This document shows positions 35,022 to 39,291 of a stretch of 39,291 nt of DNA, one piece after another. Both the position numbers and the translations under genes were made by a program. Where the stretch lies: assembly GCA_016190375.1 (NCBI GenBank), contig JACPQR010000066.1, positions 1-39,291 of the forward strand, in the 5' to 3' direction. The number at the start of each line of letters is the position of its first letter. The stretch's first letter is position 1. This DNA is from Deltaproteobacteria bacterium (GTDB lineage Bacteria; Myxococcota_A; Polyangia; JACPQR01). Under the pieces are notes generated by a model. It was not told where the DNA came from. It saw only the letters and a list, made by a program, of their open reading frames with translations, and did not search any database.

Positions 35022-35267
35022 GCGTTGCGCCAGACACTCTCACGGGCGAGAAAATTGCGCGACTCTCTCGGGAGTGAGTGACTCGGATTGGGTGCGGCGG
35101 TCAGCTTCGGGCTTCGGGCCACTCGATTCGCGAAGGACCTGCGCGAAAACCGCGCGATTGCGGCGGCTCTTCTGCTTCCCTCGTCCCCGTCGCGCGCGAG
35201 CCCGAACGACTCGTAGAACCGCTCGAGGCAGGCCTGCAGCGGTTCGCGTCGATGCGGCGGGACGCCG
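35022..35267. other. Leader region before the nar-act genes
   Basis: The largest gap inside the respiratory cluster. A promoter for the cytochrome-nar-act part is expected here. I see no clear FNR box or sigma-54 site. A minus-strand open frame across it has no recognisable protein character. An odd palindrome GAGTGACTC lies near 35076-35084. Confidence 0.35.
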
Positions 35268-36917
35268 TCAACGGGGGCGTCTCGACCGCCGCGCGCCAAG
35301 CCCGACGGCGATGGTCGCAGCGACCGCGACCAAGATCGCGGCGCTCGCGGCGCCGTGCCGGGTAGGGAGGCGGACGAGCGCGCAGCCGCCGCCGACTCCG
35401 CCGCCGGGGAAGATCATCTCCGACCAGGTGGAGACGATCTTCTGGCCGTTGCGGTCGCCGGCAGCGCCGTCCCAGATGGCGAGCGCGAAGGGCACGTGTG
35501 CGAGGCCCGCCATCTGGACGTCCAGACCGTTCTCTCCGTCCTTGCTCTCCAGGTTTCGGCGGAAGACGACCCTCCACTTGCCCTCGGCCCAGACGCCCTT
35601 GGCCTCGAGCTCCTGGCTCTCCTGCGGCTGGCTCGTGAGCGTGCCGGGGGCGGTCGCGTTGAGCTCCTCGCCCGCCGAGGTCCGCTTGGCCCTCGACAAG
35701 GGGTTCCCTGCGGCGCGACCGGTGTAGAACTGAGCGCGCTCCTCGGAGTCGCGCGGATACTGGCCCGTCGCGTTGCGCGGGTAGATGGCATCGAGGTCAC
35801 GGACGCCGCGGCCCAGGTCCGCCTGCCAGTCTGCCTTCCAGTGCCAGATGTTCATGGCGCGGCTCCGCGCGCCCATCCCGTGGAAGGGCAGGTCGGCGGC
35901 GTTGATGGCCTCGCCGTCGACCGCGACCGGGAACTGGATCGCGATGGCGTCCCGGAAGTCCTGCGCCCGGAAGTTGTTCTGGTCGCGGCGGGCGTCCTCC
36001 CATTCGACCAGCACGGAGAGACGCAGGCCGTCGGTCACGGCGCGCACCGATGCCGTGTCTGCGTACTCGTCCCGGGACCAGAGCGGGCGCAGCTCGACGG
36101 TCGTCGCCGGACCCTCGCGCCAGATCCCGTCATTCGGATCGAGGGCCGCCTGCTCCACCTCGCGGACCTCGACCGGGCCCCGGGTGGGCGCGCGCGCTCC
36201 CCCGCGAGACAGCGACATCACGTACGCCACGAGAGGCCAGCGCTCGTCCTCGGGCACGGAATCCGCGAAGGAGGGCATGGGCGTGCCATCGACGCCGGTC
36301 ATGAAGGTCCGGTAGATGTCGCGGGGCATCGAGCCTCCTCGCATCCTTGCTCCTCGCGTGAAGTCGAAGGGACGGCTCGGCACGCCCCAGTCGTCCTTGA
36401 GCGTGGCTGACGACGGCCCGTCGCCCCGGCCGCCCTGGCCGTGGCACTGGTAGCACTGCATCCGCTGGAACACGGCGCGGCCGCGCGTCGCGAGAGAGGA
36501 CAGGTCGCCGGGCGGATCGGGGATGGCCACGGGGTGACCCTCGCGGGCGAACAGGCGGGGCGCGAACGACTTGACGACCTCGACGATCGCCCGCCGATCC
36601 GCCTCGGAGAAACCACGCCAGGAGGGCATGGCCGTTCCCGGCAGGCCGTTCGTCAGCGTGCGCATCAGGTCCGCGTCGGTCGGCGGCTCGCCCGAGGGCG
36701 TCGACCGGAACTTGAAGGAGCCCCGCGTGAAGTCGCGCGGCCTCGGGTACACGAGATAGGCGAGCTCGCCCTGCCCGTCGCCGGTTTCTCCGTGGCACGG
36801 AGCGCAGTGCTGCTTGTAGAGCTCGCGGCCGCGCGACTCGGCCGCCGCGACCGAGGGAACCAGGATTGCGACACCGACCAGGACACGGACGAGACACAGC
36901 GCTCTTTCCGCTCTCAT
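35268..36917 (-). CDS. Fused diheme cytochrome c and EbdC/NxrC-like haem subunit
   Basis: 549 residues. Signal peptide (1-26), then two cytochrome c domains with CAPCH (38-42) and CYQCH (155-159). From about residue 245 comes a domain like the haem-b binding gamma subunit of ethylbenzene dehydrogenase and related type II DMSO-reductase-family enzymes (FRDAIAIQFPV, MNIWHWKADWQ). A C-terminal transmembrane helix ends in a basic tail. It would receive electrons from the beta subunit and pass them to cytochrome c. The ATG overlaps the chaperone stop. The fusion of haem-c and haem-b parts is notable. Confidence 0.82.
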   Translation of the reverse strand: MRAERALCLVRVLVGVAILVPSVAAAESRGRELYKQHCAPCHGETGDGQGELAYLVYPRPRDFTRGSFKFRSTPSGEPPTDADLMRTLTNGLPGTAMPSWRGFSEADRRAIVEVVKSFAPRLFAREGHPVAIPDPPGDLSSLATRGRAVFQRMQCYQCHGQGGRGDGPSSATLKDDWGVPSRPFDFTRGARMRGGSMPRDIYRTFMTGVDGTPMPSFADSVPEDERWPLVAYVMSLSRGGARAPTRGPVEVREVEQAALDPNDGIWREGPATTVELRPLWSRDEYADTASVRAVTDGLRLSVLVEWEDARRDQNNFRAQDFRDAIAIQFPVAVDGEAINAADLPFHGMGARSRAMNIWHWKADWQADLGRGVRDLDAIYPRNATGQYPRDSEERAQFYTGRAAGNPLSRAKRTSAGEELNATAPGTLTSQPQESQELEAKGVWAEGKWRVVFRRNLESKDGENGLDVQMAGLAHVPFALAIWDGAAGDRNGQKIVSTWSEMIFPGGGVGGGCALVRLPTRHGAASAAILVAVAATIAVGLGARRSRRPR

Positions 36918-37735
36918 GCCTCACCTCCCGCGACGCCGACGACGACGGGCGCGCTCCGGTGCCGGTGCTCCGCCTCGATCCCGCGCCGTTTCATGTCCCA
37001 TGTCACCACGTCGGCCAGGAGCCGCACGACCTCCACGTACAGGGCGTCCCGCGCGGCCCTCGCGAATCGCTCCGCATAGAACGGCGCGAAGCCGCCGAGG
37101 TGCTCGACGAGGAACCTGTCGGCCGCCCTCGTGCAGAGCCCGACGAGGTCCTCCATAGAGCGGGGAGGCGGCTCGCTGCCGCTCGCGCCTCCCCGCACCC
37201 CACCTCGCTCCGGCGGGCGAAGCCCGCCTGCGCTCGCCCTTCTCGCAACGGCCCCAGAATCCTCGCACGGCGCGACGATTCCCGAAGGCACTAGGTCAGG
37301 GGCGGCGGCCTCCTTCTGGGCCAGGAAGCTCATGAACTCCGCCTCGACGCCGATGTGGTCCGGCCGCTCCTTGACGCCGCGGGCCCGGAGCCCCCAGGCG
37401 GAGTAGAAGCCGGCGACGTCGCCGAGATCGTTCGTCCTCAGGAACGGCTCCGAGCCGGAGTACTCGGTCTCGAACGGGGGCGCGGTCCCGACCAGCGCAT
37501 GGTCGAAGGCCCGGAAGTAGCGCGCCTCGGGATCCTCGGTGTCCCGCGCGAAGAGCCAGATCCGCTCCGCTCGACCTCGCGGCGCGCCGGGGAGGATCGC
37601 GAGCGCCGCCTCGAGCTCGTCGCCGATCCGGCCGCAGCGGATGGCGCCGGCGGTCTCCTCGTCCGGCGGGAGGAGGAGCTTCGAGAGGCTTCCGTACAGG
37701 ACGGCTCGCCCGACGGCCTCAGATCGAGTTTGCAT
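36914..37735 (-). CDS. TorD/DmsD-family molybdoenzyme chaperone with insertion
   Basis: 273 residues. All-alpha chaperone that matures the catalytic subunit; conserved ETEYSGSEPFLRTNDLGDVAGFY and RPDHIGVEAEFMSFLAQKEA segments are clear. Between residues about 144 and 193 an insert rich in Gly, Arg and Pro (ARRASAGGLRPPERGG) interrupts the helix pair normally linked by a short acidic loop; it is encoded by two hairpins at 37161-37228. The remaining helices (LVEHLGGFAPFYAERFARAA) are intact. The start overlaps the beta-subunit gene by 17 bases and the stop overlaps the next gene. Confidence 0.85.
   Translation of the reverse strand: MQTRSEAVGRAVLYGSLSKLLLPPDEETAGAIRCGRIGDELEAALAILPGAPRGRAERIWLFARDTEDPEARYFRAFDHALVGTAPPFETEYSGSEPFLRTNDLGDVAGFYSAWGLRARGVKERPDHIGVEAEFMSFLAQKEAAAPDLVPSGIVAPCEDSGAVARRASAGGLRPPERGGVRGGASGSEPPPRSMEDLVGLCTRAADRFLVEHLGGFAPFYAERFARAARDALYVEVVRLLADVVTWDMKRRGIEAEHRHRSAPVVVGVAGGEA
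37161..37238. repeat. Two GC-rich hairpins inside the chaperone gene (family 2, copy D)
   Basis: CGGGGAGGCG (37161-37170) pairs with CGCCTCCCCG (37186-37195), and GGCGGGC (37212-37218) pairs with GCCCGCC (37222-37228) around GAA. The second hairpin, with its flanks CGCTCC and TGCGCTCGCC, follows the template of copy B at 34041-34096. The region is translated in frame as part of the 50-residue insert. Confidence 0.75.
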
Positions 37736-38984
37736 GCCTGGCCTCTCGGACGTGGATCGGCTCCTCGACGGTGGTCCGCACGATCTCGTGGCCGCGCTTG
37801 TCGAAGCCGATGATGGTGTCGTTGTACATGGCCCAGGGTCGGCCGTTGATCTCCCGCTCGAAGACCTTGGGCCCTTCCTGGATCTCGAAGCGGTGGATGA
37901 TCCGCTGCGTGGCGCGCACCAGCGAGAGGACCGCGAGGAGCTCCCGGGACGGCGCGGCGTATGCCTCGAGGGCATGGTCGACTCCCGGCCCGAACATCTG
38001 CCGCAGGTACGGCCGCGGAGCCCAGCGCGGCGGGATGTAGTAGCCGTTGGGCGAGGTCCCGAGCTGCGGGTACAGGGGCAGTCCGACCTTCGCCTCGTGC
38101 ACGAGGAAGTAGATGGGGTTCTGGGGCTCGCGCGCCCAGGCGCCGTCCTCGCCGATCTCGACGAGGCCCTGGATCCGGATCTTTCCCACGCAGGACGTCA
38201 TGCAGCGCGTCTCCATGGGCTGCCCCTCGGTCAGCGGATCCTGCCCGGTCACGCGCGGGTAGCAGGCGATGCACTTCTCCGACACGCGCGTCGTCGACCG
38301 GAACATGGGCTTCTTGTAGGGGCAGGCCTCGACGCAGCGCCGGTAGCCCCGGCACCGCTCCTGGTCGATCAGGACGATCCCGTCCTCCTTCCGCTTGTAG
38401 ATCGCCTTGCGCGGGCATGCGGCCAGGCAAGCGGGGTACGTGCAGTGATTGCAGAGCCGCTGCAGGTAGAAGAACCAGGTCGCGTGCTCGGGAAGCTCGG
38501 CGCGCTGCGGGTAGCTGCGTGGGGCGGGCTCTGCCGTCCCGGTCTCGCGGGCGACGTCCTCGTAGATGTTCGGGAAGCGCCACTCCTCGTCGGTCGGCAG
38601 GTACCCGAGCACGCGCGCCCCCTCGGGTCGGGCCGAGGTCTGGGCGGCCTCGAAGATGGTCTTTCCTCGAAAAACGCCGTACGGCCCACCCTCCGCTTGC
38701 GCGTCCCAGACCTGCCCACCCGGATTCTGCCGGTCGAGCATCGACAGGATCTTCGCGTCCCAGTTCTGGGGGTAGCCGCCGTAGGGCTTCGTCTCGACGT
38801 TGTTCCACCACATCAGCTCCTGGCCGCGAGAGAACGTCCACGTGCTCTTGCAGGCCATCGTGCAGGTCTGGCAGGCGATGCAGCGGTTGGTGTTGAAGAC
38901 GAAGGCAAACTGCCGCGCCGGGTACTTCGCCTCGTACGGATAGGCCATCTCGCGGCCGAGCTGCCAGTTCTTGACGGTGGGCAT
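37719..38984 (-). CDS. nxrB: Nitrite oxidoreductase-like beta subunit (NxrB type)
   Basis: 421 residues with four Fe-S cluster motifs, the first C35-x2-C38-x2-C41-x3-C45 (CIACQTCTMAC), then CNHCTYPACLAACPRKA, CRGYRRCVEACPYKK and CIACYPR. Segments MWWNNVETKPYGGYPQNW, PNGYYIPPRWAPRPY and RQMFGPGVDHAL closely recall NxrB of periplasmic nitrite oxidoreductases (Nitrospira, anammox) rather than NarH or chlorate/selenate reductase subunits. It carries electrons between the molybdenum subunit and the haem subunit. ATG at 38984 with GGGGAGAG upstream. The alpha subunit is not in the window. Confidence 0.82.
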   Translation of the reverse strand: MPTVKNWQLGREMAYPYEAKYPARQFAFVFNTNRCIACQTCTMACKSTWTFSRGQELMWWNNVETKPYGGYPQNWDAKILSMLDRQNPGGQVWDAQAEGGPYGVFRGKTIFEAAQTSARPEGARVLGYLPTDEEWRFPNIYEDVARETGTAEPAPRSYPQRAELPEHATWFFYLQRLCNHCTYPACLAACPRKAIYKRKEDGIVLIDQERCRGYRRCVEACPYKKPMFRSTTRVSEKCIACYPRVTGQDPLTEGQPMETRCMTSCVGKIRIQGLVEIGEDGAWAREPQNPIYFLVHEAKVGLPLYPQLGTSPNGYYIPPRWAPRPYLRQMFGPGVDHALEAYAAPSRELLAVLSLVRATQRIIHRFEIQEGPKVFEREINGRPWAMYNDTIIGFDKRGHEIVRTTVEEPIHVREARHANSI

Positions 38985-39000
38985 GACGCTCTCCCCGCTT

Positions 39001-39085
39001 TGGCAGGGCTGAAGCCCTGCCCCACCGATTCCGCTGAAGCCTCGCGTTCTGGCTTCGATGGGGCAGCCCTTCAGGGCTGCCTCAT
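39001..39085. repeat. Cloverleaf-like palindrome before nxrB
   Basis: Three hairpins lie in a row: GGCAGGGCT/AGCCCTGCC (39002-39010, 39013-39021), AAGCC/GGCTT (39037-39041, 39051-39055) and GGCAGCCCT/AGGGCTGCC (39062-39070, 39073-39081). CCCCACCG and CGATGGGG also pair around the middle stem. It lies between the stop of the partial upstream gene and the nxrB ribosome site, a position for RNA processing, attenuation or a mobile repeat. Confidence 0.7.
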
Positions 39086-39095
39086 CGCAGCACTC

Positions 39096-39290
39096 TCAAC
39101 ATCCCGTTCGGGCCCACCAGCGGACCCGTGTCGTCGTGCCGCCGGTCGACATCGCGTCGGCGCCGGCGTCTTCGATGACCGTCTGGAACCGTCCCCAGAC
39201 GCTGAGACTCTCGTCGATCAGACGCTCGATCTCCGCCTCGCCGAGGGCGTTGAGGGCGGCGTGCGCGCCGGCGTAGAACGAGCTCTGGAA
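39096..39290 (-). CDS. Unknown protein, C-terminal part only
   Basis: Partial: 64 residues enter from the right edge and end at TGA 39096-39098. The visible part (FYAGAHAALNALGEAEIERL, then SVWGRFQTVIEDAGAD) looks like an amphipathic helical protein with a short basic end (RVRWWARTGC). I do not recognise a family. It does not look like the C-terminus of a NarG- or NxrA-type subunit, so the catalytic subunit may lie further upstream. It is in the same direction as nxrB. Confidence 0.55.
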   Translation of the reverse strand, partial: FQSSFYAGAHAALNALGEAEIERLIDESLSVWGRFQTVIEDAGADAMSTGGTTTRVRWWARTGC

Positions 39291-39291
39291 G

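Noticed and set aside
34976..35299. Minus-strand frame across the leader before the cytochrome c gene
   Set aside because: It overlaps both neighbours, has no ribosome site and no recognisable protein character.
37719..38984. Second NarH
   Set aside because: The C-terminal half and the PYGGYP and PRWAPR segments fit the NxrB-type beta subunit, and the neighbours are a TorD chaperone and a haem gamma-like subunit rather than NarJ and NarI.

Overview
The window is GC-rich and looks chromosomal, from a Myxococcota-type bacterium. The best taxonomic evidence is a MYXO-CTERM sorting tail on a secreted Asp-box protein (6972-8498). Several Cys-rich or Asp-rich lipoproteins and an antitoxin-toxin pair fit that lineage. 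There is no rRNA, tRNA, CRISPR array or insertion-sequence transposase that I can recognise.

Left part (1-16996), mixed accessory and housekeeping genes. It holds three small Cys-rich lipoproteins, one with a Kazal domain, and a four-gene glycan operon of two glycosyltransferases and two sugar-nucleotide epimerases, with overlapping or near-overlapping ends and a possible sigma-54 promoter. Then come a single-domain response regulator, the MYXO-CTERM protein, a GH15 glucoamylase-like enzyme, HemN, an outer-membrane beta-barrel candidate, a universal stress protein, a decayed gene, a fusion of an ABM-like domain with an ArsN2-like acetyltransferase, a Ca-binding-type lipoprotein and a VapBC-like toxin-antitoxin pair. 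Four intergenic inverted repeats (1-105, 8434-8591, 13195-13293, 14154-14236) share one design: arms built of 6-9 bp tandem units around a GATCCGG / ATTCCGG core. The unit sequence differs between loci.

Right part (16993-39291), one unidirectional minus-strand respiratory cluster of over 22 kb. In transcription order: an unknown partial gene, an NxrB-like Fe-S subunit, a TorD-type chaperone, a fused diheme cytochrome c plus ethylbenzene-dehydrogenase-gamma-like protein, a diheme membrane cytochrome c, narG, narH, narJ, narI, two narK transporters, then alternative complex III actA, B, C, D, E, F. Most junctions overlap by 1-17 bases (typically ATGA or GTGA), so this is probably one or two operons. 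It joins quinol-dependent cytoplasmic nitrate reduction (NarGHI), nitrate/nitrite transport, a quinol:cytochrome c oxidoreductase without cytochrome bc1 (ACIII), and a periplasmic-type nitrite-oxidoreductase-like enzyme that would exchange electrons with cytochrome c. Whether that last enzyme oxidises nitrite or reduces nitrate or another oxyanion cannot be decided here, because its catalytic subunit is outside the window.

Main oddities: an in-frame amber codon in the first narK, with the rest of the gene and its ATGA junction preserved; a second family of GC-rich palindromes (23825-23930, 30738-30778, 34041-34096, 37161-37238), three copies of which are translated as Gly/Arg/Pro-rich inserts inside ActB, NarG and the TorD chaperone; two adjacent epimerases that each lack one residue of the Tyr-Lys pair; and a cloverleaf-like palindrome in front of nxrB.
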